Part shown: one piece after another, positions 37,430-50,337 of the stretch
Position numbering within the stretch: position 1 is the first letter of the stretch
How the letters are laid out: each line of letters starts with the position of its first letter
Origin: Ischnura elegans
Taxonomy: Eukaryota; Arthropoda; Insecta; Odonata; Coenagrionidae
Length of the DNA: 64,000 bases
Assembly (NCBI RefSeq): GCF_921293095.1
Contig: NC_060251.1
Span: 91,312,566-91,376,565 of the forward strand
Reading direction: 5' to 3'
Notes under the pieces: model-generated
The model's database searches: none
What the model saw: only the letters and a program-made list of their open reading frames with translations
Told to the model about the DNA's origin: nothing
Translations under genes and position numbers: made by a program

Positions 37430-38045
37430 CAGTGTTGGTTAAAGTACTGAAAAAAGTAACTGGAGTAATCAATTACAGTTACTTCGTAAAAAAGTAATCA
37501 ATTACGAGTACAAATTACTGATTTTAATAAGTAATTAGTAAAATTACAGTTACAATCACAATTACAATCACAATTACTTCTCCTAAGATTGTCCAATCAA
37601 GAAACAACCTGGTAAATGTCCAATATTACAGTAAAAATGGAACAATTGAGTCACAGAAATTACTAAACTTGCAATTTCACAAGCGATACATGCAATTAAA
37701 ACTGCTGAAGAAAACACAAGGGGCGTCATATTTTGTATCCATCATAAGTAGGCTACAACATAGGAGTGACTGAACCTAAACAAGCTAATAACAGTACTCA
37801 GGGACTCGTAATTAAACTGAAGGCCTAGGTAAATCAGCAAAGTAGGCAATCGTCAAATACGAGCAAGTAACAATCACAACCAAAGTAACCCTAGCTAAGT
37901 AAATTAAGGATTCCTTTTTTCACCATAAGGCATAAATTACAAATAAAAATTACATTTCGTAAAAAGTCATCGCTACAACTATTATACAAATTACTACAAA
38001 AGTAAACATTATAAGTAATCGGATTACTTTTACTCGAATCAATTA
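37430..38045. repeat. GTAATT-rich repeat, possible hAT-like MITE
   Basis: It starts CAGTGTTGGTTAAAGTA and is packed with AATTAC / GTAATT words in both orientations throughout. The flanks TCTATCTC (37422-37429) and CTTATCTC (38046-38053) match 6 of 8, and a recognisable mirror terminus is missing at the right, so the right boundary is tentative. The neighbouring sequence is itself CCCTCCA-type low-complexity, which could fake the flank match. Confidence 0.4.
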
Positions 38046-38186
38046 CTTATCTCCTTATATCCCTAATATATCCACCTCTTATCCCCTCCATCTCCCTCCA
38101 ATATCCCCTCAATAACTACCCCATCTCCCTCTCAGCCCTACACCTTTCTCTCAACGCTGAAGCATCCTCGCCGAGTATTTAAGGCA

Positions 38187-38202
38187 GAGAGAGAGAGAGA
38201 GA
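38187..38202. repeat. (GA)8 microsatellite
   Basis: Short GA run in otherwise pyrimidine-rich low-complexity sequence (37330-38240). Confidence 0.8.
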
Positions 38203-38577
38203 TGATTCCTCCTTTCCCCCAAACGCATCCCTCTCCTCCTAATCTCACCGAAACTTTCTCCTCCCTGCAGCATCTTCATCCAAATTATAACCGTGAGCAC
38301 TCTCGGCACACACGCACTACTTTCAACGATCACGTTATTAAACAGGGGTCAGCAACCCACAGTCCGCAAAAATAAGTTCGCGTGATCCTCGAAATCTGTT
38401 GACGGTCAAAGGGAAACGAAAGGAACGCTCTTATTTTCTCACATAACTTATTAGAATACTTACTAAACCCTGCCTGAGAATGGAAAGAATGCTTACGATC
38501 AAAATGGGAATTGGGTTAATGTAAAGGCTTTATCAAATGCTATGTTTGGAGAGCGTTTTAAATGCACTGATCGTCGA

Positions 38578-39000
38578 GTGATTCAACCCGAAGGTCAGTT
38601 TGAACTGGTGAGGATAGAACTCGCCTCAGACAAATCCGCTGTCAAAATGAGCGCTATTATTAGAATGCTAAACCGTGACAAGAAATGAGGGAATGTCGAA
38701 TGTCAAAATGGGCATTACGTGAGGGAAAAGACTAATTGAAAAACTGTGTTTTGAGTGCGTTTTAATTGCTCTTACAATGATTCGACCAAGAGGTCGGCTT
38801 TGATTAGTGAGGATAGAGCTCGCCCCAGACTAATTTGCAGGCGCGCGAATTTCGCACATTCAGGATAAGGAGAATAGATCCTGTGCCTGAGCCACCTAGC
38901 TTCTCGAAAATTTTCATTTGAGGTTTGTTAAGGCCTAACCTAGGATTTGAGAGTCCGGGTTCAAATCCCGATGAGGGAGATCATTATGAGGGAAAGACCC
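38578..39000. mobile_element. SINE family 1 bodies in tandem and a B-box head
   Basis: Two copies of the family-1 body (gattcaacccgaaggtcagt ... ggtgaggatagaactcgcc at 38578-38650, and gattcgaccaagaggtcggc ... agtgaggatagagctcgcc at 38775-38850) lie in direct repeat. At 38958-38975 a B-box CGGGTTCAAATCCCG occurs on the plus strand. The orientation of the last unit relative to the others is not resolved. Confidence 0.55.
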
Positions 39001-41909
39001 TCCACTGAGTGACTGCTTAGAGGAGGCCATCACTTCAGATAGGTCATCAACTCAAATTAATGGTAACGTATAGGCAATATCAGCTTCCGACTTGACGCCT
39101 GCCGGATCACATCACCCTAGTTTCAGTGCTGTAGTTGGGCCGGTACGGTGTATCCCCTAAAATCCAAACTCGTTATAAGCGTACCGGTGTAACTAACTTT
39201 TTAAATCGGTAAAAAATTAGCCCTACTGTATATTGTCCAATTGATTTCAGAAATAAAAATCGGAAATGACCATTTACTTGTTCAGATTTATCTCGTGGCA
39301 CAACCTATAACTAATGTAAGAGTTGGAGTTTGGCATTTCAATCGCGGCCGGATGTATAATACATGTTCTGCTGTTGGCAATTTTTGGTGAGTACCGCCTA
39401 AATTTTTTCCCAACTACAGCACTGCCTAGTTTCCCTGCCCTAACAGTTAAAAATGGCCTAAGCTGGCTGCGGTATACTCCAATTAACGTATTACAATGCC
39501 AGTCATTTATACACTGAAGAGCCTGATACTATCTCGAAAGAGGAATAAATGAATTTTTTCCCGCTTCGTGTATCTTTCCCGCACGACAAGGCCGAGTGAA
39601 CTACTCGTATTTCATTGTTTCACCCCATGCATTTCTGTCTCAAAAAAATTCTTTTCCATTCAGGGTATCTTTTTACATCTAACTCCTATTCAAAATGTGT
39701 TCCCAAATTTGATCCTTTTTCCCATCCCTCATCAACGTTGCATCGTCTTCATCGTAATTTTCCCTCTAATTCTCTCTGTACCCCATGAATACTGCCATTC
39801 TTTGTTAGTTACCTGATAATACTGTTAAATATTTTTTTGTTCATTGCTGTCTATGTTTTGTGGACATTTTTTATTTTCTCTGTTATTACGAGTCCTTTGT
39901 AATTGGCCTTGTGATGCTTTTGGTCTGAATTAAAAAAATAAATAAAAATAGGAAAATCATTAGAGGAGAGAGAAAATTATACTGTTAGAGATAGCTGCTA
40001 GCTATGAATAAATTATGCGAACGGTAAAGAAGATGAAAAAGGAAAACGTGCCGCTGAGTATCATGGTCATTTCACGTATTTCAGGGTCATAAAATAGAGT
40101 TTAGAGAAAATTGGGAGAAAGCTCCTTCAGTCAGTTCTAAAGTCACATAAATCCTCAAGCCATAATTCCCATTAATCAATCCAATGTACGTAGGAGACAC
40201 GACCATGGTGTATTTCGCTTAGAATGGCTCCGAGGATATACTAGACGAGGCAACACAGGAAAACCAAAACTCCAAATATATAGGGGATTTTGGCATTCCA
40301 GAAAGCTCAATAAAAATGAGATATCTAAATTAGACGGTACAACTGGAATCCACAGATATTTTAGAATTTTAACTCGAAATTTGCGGAAAAATATATCCGA
40401 GAAGAGGGCAATTCGATTAATTGATTTTCCGATGGCAAAACGCCGAGATCCGTAACATAGTGGAGAAGACTTAAGTGGATCACTCTGAAAATTTTTCACT
40501 TATCTAGTACAGTAACTAAACCAACGGACTATATCTGATCCTCTAAAATATTTCCGAGGTAAGGGATTAAAATTTCCGAAGCATAGAAAGATTTTTTTAA
40601 ATAATATCTCCAAGTTAAGGAAAGATAATCCATTCCAATATGCTTATAGCATTGTTCTTTTTATTTTTGGAAATAGGAAAAGTCTTACTGAGCCATATCT
40701 GCCAAATAGGAGGGCTGGGACATCGTCATATAATTCATTGCTTTTAGTCAACAATTCACGAGCAAGCAATGAAGTGTGAGCCGAATTTCGCCAAACTCAT
40801 AAAAACGCATCTGACCTTAACGACTGCCACTGGCAAGGTAAACAATGGATGCAGCTGAAAATTTTATCATACTTCAGGGGCATGTACACTAATATAAATT
40901 AAAAATTGACAATAGGACTCTTCACACTCGCGAGAAATTTAAAATTTATTTCAAATTATTTTCTGAATACCTAATTTTCAAATTTCAATGCTCCACCTTC
41001 AGCTAAGAATGTATCGTACACATAACCTCGCATTCCTCCCACTTCTACTCCATTTATTCCCCCGTTGTTCTCCATCGCCAATCTGTCACAAAAATCCGTA
41101 TCACCATCCAGTCACCCCACTCCCTCACCTTCCCTGACTTTTGGTCGCTTCGTCACTCAACCACAAAAATCTTTTTCCCAACCTCACGCAACCCAAATTC
41201 TCATTTCCCCCCTACTTTGCTGTAGCTTCACCAGACAAAGCATTCTACTTATTCCTCCTGATTACTTCGGCTATTTGACTGCCCGGGCACAAAAATTTAT
41301 GCTGCGATTTACAAAATTCTTCTAAAACGAGGAAGCAAACTTGTGTTTTCATTCCGTATCTGAATGATTCGAAAACTTTACACTCCAGTCACATTAGGCA
41401 CTCAACCCTTGGGAAACGTAATACAAAACACACTAAACGTATTTATTATCGATGGCTACAAAATATATTTAAATAGAAAGGAATTCAAATCGTCAACGAT
41501 GAGTGTAACTTATTTAGACCATACTATAACATTTTGAGACCACTGGCAGAATAAATAATTCTGACCAATAATAATAATTAGCATTCACCAATATGCAATA
41601 ACATTGCATTGCAATACACATGAATACATTACCAAATTCGAGGTATTCGCTTTCTATTTAAAGACGTATCAACTTCTCTATGGAAGTCCATACTTAAGGG
41701 TAAAGAATCCTTTAAGAATCTCGCCACTCAGTTATTCTTATTCCTACAGGAAGCTCTTGGGTACCCGTAGTTAATTTCGCTAGATTTCTATTATTGTGAG
41801 TAATTTAGAGGACGAAGGACCTCGGAGAGCCACCGGAGCGGATAAAAACGCGCACACAAACTGCTGCCAGTCAGAAGCGTGCCCATCACCGTGCGCGCAC
41901 GGAAAGTAA

Positions 41910-44010
41910 GGCCCCTTTCAGACGCAACGGCTTTTCGCCGGCCGCCGTCCACGGCGCCGCGCCGTGAAATTCAGGCAGCTTTCAGACGAGACGACTTTCC
42001 GCCGGTCGCCGTTCACGGCGCGGAGCGTCGTTAAATACATAGAACAGTACGGCAAGCAATCGGCACGGCCATCAGCGACATTTATTCAATAGTTCTTGAG
42101 TCGTTATCATGAATAGGAGCGAATTTTAAAATATTAAATAAATTATTATTTTAATTGTTTATCTATACTGCTGATATAAATTTTATCTATGCTGCTTATA
42201 TATAAAATTTAGTTTAGGGAACCTCGATACCAATATAAAATCTGTAACTAGCCAATGAGTAACTCATTTGATAGGTTATTATTATTTAATTTCTTTTTAA
42301 AATTATTTATTTAAGCATTATTTTACATAAAATTGTTTTTAGACAAAGGAAACATAAAATTTCATTACTAAAGAAAGATAATGTAATAGATCTTAACACT
42401 TTCGTGTGAGCTGGGGTGTGTATCATAGTGATTTTTTCATTCAGTCCGATTTTAGAATTTTTTATTGTTTACTTCTCAAAACATTATCTATCAGAAATTC
42501 TTTCCAGTACTTTCAAATAATTAAAAAGATCAAACAGGAAGAAAAAAATACAAAGAATTTTTACAAAATACATAAAATATTGATAAAGTTGAAACCTTTC
42601 GCTGCATCCCATATCCCAAAACACTATACCACTTCTCTCACAGAATAAGTTGACTGGTTTGACGGCGTAGAATTAAGTGATGTCGGAGAATGAATTGATC
42701 CTGCTAGAGGAGAAGAAACTGCTCGCAACTGCTGTATCCTCTCCAGAATGTTCAATACCTCGATTTGGTAGTTAACTGTTTCCGCATCCTTGAGGTTATG
42801 CATGCTTGGTAGAGTTCCTTTAAAAAAGTTTAAATTACTAGGCTCCTCTTTTCCTCAGGCTCAACTTTTATGTCCATGTAGGATTATAAAAAAAGGATCA
42901 CCGAGTTACCTCGAGATATTTACACCACATATGCAACAAAACCTATAGAGAGTGATACCAAAAGGAGAAAGCGACCACTCGCGACGCCGAAATTAAGATC
43001 GATTTTTCGAACGTGCGGCACAGTTCGGAGCTTTCAGCTGTCCACGGGGAATACCGTGCTCGACGGACGTTGGAAAGTGAATTTTTTAGCAAGTTAATTA
43101 CATATAAGATATAATTTATTTAGTGCCACCTTCAATTTACATTTCATATAACCTAATTTCTTCGTTATAATTATCGATATTTATCGTCGATACGATACAA
43201 ATTGTAGGACTGTTTTTCGTCGAAATTTTGTGTTTATTTGGGATCATAAGAAAAGGGTCACCGTGCTATCTCAAGATATTTACATTTAATTACATCAAAC
43301 ATTTTAGAGTGTCCATCAAAAGAAATCAAATACGACCATTAGAATCAACTAAAAATAAAAATCGATGTTTTTGCCGCGCGCGCAGTCCGCGGCAGCTCCC
43401 CGATCGTATGGAATGTCTAGACTCGGTGTAATTTACAATTGATATGTACATAAAGTCATATAGACTATTTTTGCGTATATCGTTAGTCTTATTATTTACT
43501 TAATAGAATACACATATTTAAGCCTTTTTTTCTCTATTTCTCCATTTAAATAAATGATTAGCTCTAGATAGGTTGATAGCTGTTGGACATATCGCACACG
43601 TAATTACATGACTTGGATTTGGTAGAAAAGCGTCAACATCCACTATAAAATCTCCCATCTCGTTCAAAAACACAATTTAAAATTTGGGAACGATGAAATA
43701 TTATTCATGTCCGCATTTCTTCGCCGATCACGCTACTCTGAATTCTATAGAACTACGCGGCGGACGGCATAAGTCGTCGCGTCTGAACAGTCCAATACAC
43801 CACAGTGTTTATTTCACGCCGTGGACGGCGTACGCCGGGCCGGATTGAAATGGGAGCCGTGGATACCACGGCGGCCGTCCACGGCGTCGTGTCGTCCACG
43901 GCGTGATTCGACTCGTCTGAAGACACCCATTGCTAACAATGGTTATTTAAAGGCATTGTGCCGTGCCGTGGACGGCGGCCGGCGAAAAGCCGTTGCGTCT
44001 GAAAGGGGCC
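41910..44010. mobile_element. PIF/Harbinger-like element with 46-bp perfect TIRs
   Basis: The left end begins GGCCCCTTTCAGACGCAACG and the right end is its exact reverse complement over 46 bp (41910-41955 versus 43965-44010), flanked by TAA on both sides (41907-41909 and 44011-44013). Further GC-rich subterminal copies of TTCAGACGAG and CCGTGGACGGC words lie inside both ends. The middle is AT-rich. The 80-aa frame at 42406-42648 and the 67-aa frame at 43228-43431 show no transposase or Myb-type domain, so the element looks non-autonomous. The intact TIRs suggest a fairly young insertion. Confidence 0.9.
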
Positions 44011-47000
44011 TAAAAGGACGCAGGGTAAAAATGCAGGAGAACGAAATTAGCCGGAGATGAAGGCCTGCGAAGCGGAAGCAAAGTCCGGAGTTTTTCGAGG
44101 AGGATGAAATAATTTTCGTCGTTTACTCACGCGAGCAGAATTTAGAGGAACTCTATATTTGGACTACTTTCAACAGTGAAATGTAACAGGAAAAAGTATC
44201 TCAGGTCACGACACAATTTTGACATTTATAAAACTCGCCGTTTCGTGATTCTGCTACCTAACACAGGGACAAGTCGCAATCCTGCCCTAAGAAAAAAGAA
44301 CAGTGCGGAGTAGCCAGCTCTGATAATTACCTTAAATTACTGAACTTTAGTATTCTGATGCAATCAGTTAAGAATAGTTTCCCATTATTAATTCTATCCG
44401 TGTTTGAAGTATTAGAGGTAAAGTTTCATAAAAGATTCACAATTTAGCAGAATTTCCCCAAAGTATTGATTTTTTTAACGAAATTTCTAAAATCTGAGTG
44501 GGGATTTTCAAGAAGAATCTCTTTCCTCTAAATTTTTCTCTGACACCGGGAGGTGTCCCTAGAGATACTTAATACAACGTAGGATTTTACGATACGTCTT
44601 TTAGAGATTTTGTTGAAAAATATCTCGCTATGAAATGTTCCTCAGTAAAAATAATAAAGAGAACAGACGTAACGGAAGAGTCTCAGTAGAGATTGTTATT
44701 CTTTCTGCATAGAATTTTCTTCCGACAACAATGCGAGAAGGGCTGGGGGATTACGCAGAAAACTGACGTGATGATAAAGTATGCGAGGAGCATTATGTTG
44801 CTGAGCAAAAAACCATGAAGGATATTTGTTTTAACCTTTAAAAACTTGAAATGCCTTATTTTACAAGAACGAAAAGTCATGATAAGGGAGGGATAATCAA
44901 AATTCATTCACTAAGATACATAATAATGCTCAATAAATTAAAATAGGAATGAGCGTTTGAAAAAATAATTTATTTACATTTAAGTGAGAATAATTTTGAA
45001 ATTTCTGTCCATTTTTCCCGTAAAATTAACGACCTAATTTATCAAATGTATATATAGTACGGTGGATCAGCTAAATTGATTTTCAAGTAAAGCTTTACCG
45101 CTGAAAATATTTGTGGCGGGAAAAAAGGAACGAAGAAAGAAACTTTATACAAAAAATCGTTCTTCTATTTGTAGGAATAATTCAGAATTATTGAAAAGTT
45201 CTTTTAATTATTTGCTTTTAAACGCCTGAAAGAGCATTTACATGGTTTTTACTACAATATCTGTGACAAATTTCGATGTTATTCTCGGCGTAAACATCTT
45301 CCTTAGAGACCCCAGAGTATCTTCCGTTCACAGCGATAGCTTTCCCCAAGCTCGACCTCAAATCACCACAACAAAGACTAGACATTGCTGCGGTGGCCGG
45401 GGAAGGCCTGTCCTCTTTTAACTCGGAGAAGAAGTCAACACGTGACAATCTCAAGCTTTTTCAATCCCTCTCATCTCCAAGACAGCGGAACGAAATGTCA
45501 CCCAGCTGAAACAAGCCACCCAGAATGAATACTTTCTTTGACTTCCGTCATATCTTCGGGATTTTCTGTCGTTTTTTCTTTTTCTCCTCGATGACGCAGT
45601 AATTATTACTCGGTATGTGGATTCATTCGCTGCCTAGGCTTTAGATTCACTTTCCAATATCTATTGCACACCATATCTCGCAAGTTACCTCAATAGTTTA
45701 GGAAGATGGTGATCCTTAATCAACATGCCTGTAAAAATATCCGCTAATTACTTCTTACATGTATAACATCAGTAAAAGAACGTAAAGTCCCTTTACTTGA
45801 GTTCCCAACTGAGCTCCATGCGCTTTTGAAAAATTAAAGCCAAAAAAAGGAAGCAGGAAAAATAGTTCACAAAAATTGATTTAACCATTGGAGGGTAGTA
45901 TTTGCTCCGATTAAAAGCAAGGAAAAGATTGAACCATTAAAATATGCCTACGATATTATAAGCAAGAAATTCGAATAGTCTTCTAGATAGCTATTCTTCC
46001 ACTGCCACCATCTTCGAGCATAGGAAAACTCATAGACTGGGGCAAATGGTAGGAAATGAATGGGTTATTCACAAACGAAAGCCAAATGACATTTTCACTG
46101 GTGACGACGGTGAAAAACGACTAGATCCGGTTACGAAATCGTGGGAACAGTAAACGTCTTCCCTAGGGTTCGGTGACATTTCCACCCCTTGGTGAACAAT
46201 GTTTAGTCAACGAATGCTTTAGGGCACTTTTAAAGAAACTAGGTCTGTATGAAAGCAGATTTTTCCTCATTCTTTCATTAGTTCCGGGTTCTTTCTGCAG
46301 CTCATCACCTAGATGAGTAAAGTTAGGACCTCTTTTCCCGCTATTCCAAGCAAAGAAAGAACACTTGCTTCTTGTCCAGAAACGACCAAAATTAATGCAG
46401 GTAATTATAATAATCTGCTACGGCAACTTATTAAGGGCGTAAAAGTTCATTATAATATTACTGCCCTGTCGATTGGAGTTTTTAGGAGCTAACACTAGTT
46501 TTCCCACTCAAGCTTTCACGGTCAATGAAGGCACACTATCGAGATAATTAAGATAGAATTTGGTGTTGTATTGTTTTTATCACCCTGTAAAAATGTCGAT
46601 GTAACTGAAATGAAAGTTTTTCTAAAACTACGAGGGAATTCCATTCGGAGTCGTTTTTGAAAACGTAATAAAATTTCTGATGACAGTTTACTTAATCTTT
46701 TCTTGTCCTTAGAATGTATCCTTACACATAATCCAAGGCACATTCGTGATCCGACTAAAACAAGTTGTCCGAATGCCAAATTAAAACAAAGAAATACATT
46801 ATAATTACCCGGCAGGCGCGTTATTGACTCTTATTGGAATTGCAATGGGATTAAAGAAATCTGCCTAAGCTCAGTAATGTATCAACACTTATGCGAAGAA
46901 AGTGATGGTGTATAGTGAAATAAAAGCCTTAATCACCTCCACAAACAAATCCGGCATTCATCTCATCACAACCCAAAAAATAAATAAAAGAATAAATCTT

Positions 47001-47269
47001 TGTTATGCTCACTTGTATATTATATTATAAAGAACGACCCAGGATTCATAACATTGTCACATCTTCACCAGAATTGCCTATTTTAACATGCAAGTGGAAA
47101 TAACAAAGTTTAATTCCTTCAGTTTCCATAACGGAAAGGTTTCAAACAATTAAGCCTTAATTTATCACCGTTAAATCAACTTTTCGTGGCCATTCCACGA
47201 GAAGTAGCAAACCTTTAAATCAGTGAAAATTGTTAATAGGAAGTTAATATCGGGGGCGTGATGATGTAA

Positions 47270-47470
47270 TTTTTTGAGCGTCTCGTTTGGTCGATGGGTC
47301 CTGGGTTCGCATCCAGGTGAAAATTTTGAGCGACTCTGAACAATGAATTGTCGCAGAAGGTGGCCGAGAAAAATAAATTCCCACACAGCATGAATGTGTG
47401 AAATTCATGCACCTACGGCTCAAACCGATATGATCGCCACTTTCGCCTATGCGAACCCAGTAACAGGTTG
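47270..47470 (+). mobile_element. tRNA-derived SINE (family 3), copy 1
   Basis: B-box-like GGGTTCGCATCC at 47303-47314, a body with a cccacacagcatgaatgtgtg segment, then attcatgcacctacggctc. The matching order is found in copy 2 at 47700-47900. The minus-strand frames here are shadows. Confidence 0.6.
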
Positions 47471-47699
47471 AAGCATTTAATGAAAGCGAGTGTGTTGAGA
47501 TGCATGGAACGCTTTGCAGATTCAGAAGCACGAAACTTCACACGCATATTTATTTTGGATCTCCTATGACAGAGTTAATAAATATTTCACCTCATCGACT
47601 TATTTTATAGATGTACCATGCTATTTTTACACTTAAGAGTAACCTATCATGAGATAAAGTACGAAAATTTTCAATTATAAACGAAAATAATTCTCGCAA

Positions 47700-47900
47700 G
47701 GGGACCTAAGTAGCCTAGTCGGTATAGCGTTTGGTTTCCCAACGAAGGGTCCCAGGTTCAACTCCTGAGTGAAACCTTCCCAATTGGCCCCCACAATATC
47801 GTGTGAAAATCACGCGCCTCCGTCTTAATATGGGGAAGTGTCTACCCTCACCCATCCACACTAACCGCCATTGTTGAATCACACACGTTTGATCCCCAGC
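47700..47900 (+). mobile_element. tRNA-derived SINE (family 3), copy 2
   Basis: The head has TAGCCTAGTCGGTATAGCG (a good A-box) and AGGTTCAACTCC (B-box) at tRNA spacing, followed by cccccacaatatcgtgtga and cacgcgcctccgtctt, which align with copy 1. The anticodon region does not form a tRNA stem, so this is a SINE and not a tRNA gene. Confidence 0.7.
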
Positions 47901-48485
47901 TTTTTAAGGTAAATTATCATTAAAATTGCTTTAAAGCATTGAAAAAATGCCTGAAAATCGTTATTTTCCGTCATTATAGACCAATTCTGAATCCAATTGT
48001 TCCAATAAGACAGCAACAGTAATTATTTAGTGGATTCCACTGCTACGACATAAGTTATCCCCAGCTTGTAATTATTTGTCCTTAAATATATCATGGACAA
48101 AGCATTTTGTGGGCGCGGTAATACCTAATAACTTAGAGACTTCAACCGACTTGGACCCAACATTTTGGTCAGTTTCCTCGGAATATTTTTTACGAGACAC
48201 AGAGCCGTATCTCACAACATACATCCGACGTTGTAAAGGTTGGCACTGGGGAAAAACAGTGCACGCAGCCGATACGCACACGGGTGCGCCTTGGCACCAC
48301 GGTGAAAGCGATGCTAAACTCTCTGCAGCCCGAAAAAATGCGGAAACGGATCTTCATTTATTTTTTCGTCTCCGGCTGATCGAGGGACCATTTAAAAACT
48401 TGCTTTTTTGGAGGGCGCCGCTCTTCCGTCCCCGTTTTTAGAGAGTGAGAAAAAACTTGAACTTCGGGAGTGAGTCGTGCAGAAG

Positions 48486-48540
48486 GTCGAGGATCTCACC
48501 CTCCCGAGGATCTCACCCTCCCGAGGATCTCACCTTTCCT
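48486..48540 (+). repeat. 17-bp tandem repeat, three units
   Basis: The unit gaggatctcaccctccc is repeated with the last copy degrading into ctttcc. A TATATAAA lies just downstream (48552-48559), but no exon follows it convincingly. Confidence 0.85.
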
Positions 48541-48583
48541 GTCTTAAAGCGTATATAAAGATGCAGAGAAGAGGCGAATGAAT

Positions 48584-49250
48584 AATGTCCCATTCATTAC
48601 GATTGTCCGAGCAATCGTCCTAATGATAGTAGGCAGAACTAGTAGTTGTGTGAATGCATGCCCGGAAAATAGTTCACGTAGTTCCTAACGTTGCCACTTT
48701 ACGATAGTTAGGCGCTGCGAAACCGGAAGAGAAATGAGTAGGACGAAAAGTTTGTGAAGCTCTCATCACTATTTTTTTCATGGATTTGTCCAAGCAAGGA
48801 AGAAAATGAGCGGAAGAAAGATTATACGTTAAATACAAGTAAAACACGGTAATGTCATAACCTGTGGCATAGCCAGGGAGCGATTCGGGGAGTTCGGACC
48901 CCCCGAAATATATAAACACAAATATTTTACTTCGTAAAAGAAAACAAAATATTGAAAAATCGTGAATTTCAAAACATTTCTTTAACAAATGAAGTTTTTC
49001 GGTTAAAATTAGTTTAAAACCCATTATCTAGTACCCTGTTCATCAAAAATTTTCCCCCCTGATTTTGGACCCCCCCTTTTAGGAAATTCTTGGCTACGCC
49101 ACTGATCTTAACCCTCCATACCTCAACAGCTTTGTTAACCGTCAGTTTCTCGTTCACTTTATATTTCAGCACTGGAGGGCAGAGTAGGTTTTAACCATTG
49201 TTGTGTGAATGCACGATAGTTCCAACGATCGATGGAACAATCCTAATCTG
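48584..49250 (+). repeat. TIR-type repeat, copy 1 of a head-to-tail pair
   Basis: Begins atgtcccattcattacgatt and runs through gttaggcgctg, catggatttgtcc and tgtgaatgcacgatagttcc to the start of copy 2. It is interrupted by the hAT-like MITE at 48862-49104. No coding capacity. Confidence 0.7.
48862..49104. mobile_element. hAT-like MITE
   Basis: Termini CTGTGGCATAGCCAGG and the inverted CTTGGCTACGCCACTG, with flanks GTCATAAC (48854-48861) and ATCTTAAC (49105-49112) matching 6 of 8. The uninterrupted sequence of copy 2 around 49884 (acggtaatatcttgaccc) shows the empty site, which confirms the insertion. Confidence 0.8.
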
Positions 49251-50044
49251 ATGCCTCGTTCACAATAAGATTGTCCGAGCGATTGCCCTAACGATAGTTG
49301 GCCGAAGTAGCAGTGTGAATGCATGTCCTGACAATAGTTACTGTAGTTACGAACGTTTCCACTTTACGATGGTTAGGCGCTGGGAGACCGGAAGAGGAAG
49401 CGACAAGAGAAAGACGAAAAGTTCGCGAAACTCTCTTCCACGAATATTACACAGGAGGATCCTCAAATCAATCCCAAATGTGTTGTCGCCCACCGCGCAT
49501 TTACAAAGGTTTACACAAGTGATCTGAGTTTCACGGGGTAATAAGATATAATCAGGGGTATTAACGGAAATTTATGTACATGATGATGTGATATATCAAT
49601 TTTTATAACTTTTCAATGGTATTCCTAACGATTATAAACATTATTAAGCGCAATATTAGAAAATAGCGGGTCATATTGCACTCGTCACCGCGCCGCAGAC
49701 ATTTTTGAATGCCGATTAAAATGCGACCGAAAAGGTAACGAAAATCAGCCTCCCATGTGATGGAATTGGGCCTCCTCTATGCATTCCCCTTGCTCTCTTC
49801 GCTCTATTTTTTTCATGGATTTGTCCCAGGAAGGAAGAATATGGGCGGAAGAAAAATTATTCCGTAAATACACGTTGAACACGGTAATATCTTGACCCTT
49901 CATACCTCAACAGGTTTGCTATCCGTCAATTTCTCGTTCACTTTAGATGTCAGCACTAGAGGGCTTCACAGATTTTAACCATCGTTGTGTGAATGCACAA
50001 TAGTTCCAACGTTTGCTGGAACAATCGTAATTTTAACGAGGCAT
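49251..50044 (+). repeat. TIR-type repeat, copy 2 of the pair
   Basis: It begins ATGCCTCGTT and ends AACGAGGCAT, so it has 10-bp perfect outer inverted repeats, and the similarity extends inward (gattgtcc / ggaacaatc). Compared with copy 1 it has about 355 extra bases (49440-49795). The overlapping frames 49315-49527 and 49319-49522 are artefacts. Confidence 0.65.
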
Positions 50045-50337
50045 AAGCCGGAACGGATAGATCGCCGAAATTCTGCTATCGCACGCACGGACCGGTTCTC
50101 CGCATTACCCGTTGCTTGATTCTGCTGCGCTCAAAGTCAGTGTCAAGGTCGAATGAACTCCGTGGAAAAGGAAAGTCGGTGACGGCCACTCGAGAGGTTG
50201 GGTGAGGGAATGGATTCATATGCGGGATACTGAAAACTTCAAGGAAGAGGAGGGGAGCGCAGAGAAGAAGCGAGACAGCTGGATTGATAACAGGAATAGG
50301 GATCTAAATATGCATCTACATTATACCCTGCAACTCG

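Noticed and set aside
47700-47775. tRNA gene
   Set aside because: Good A- and B-boxes, but no acceptor or anticodon stem pairing, and a second copy with a shared body marks it as a SINE.
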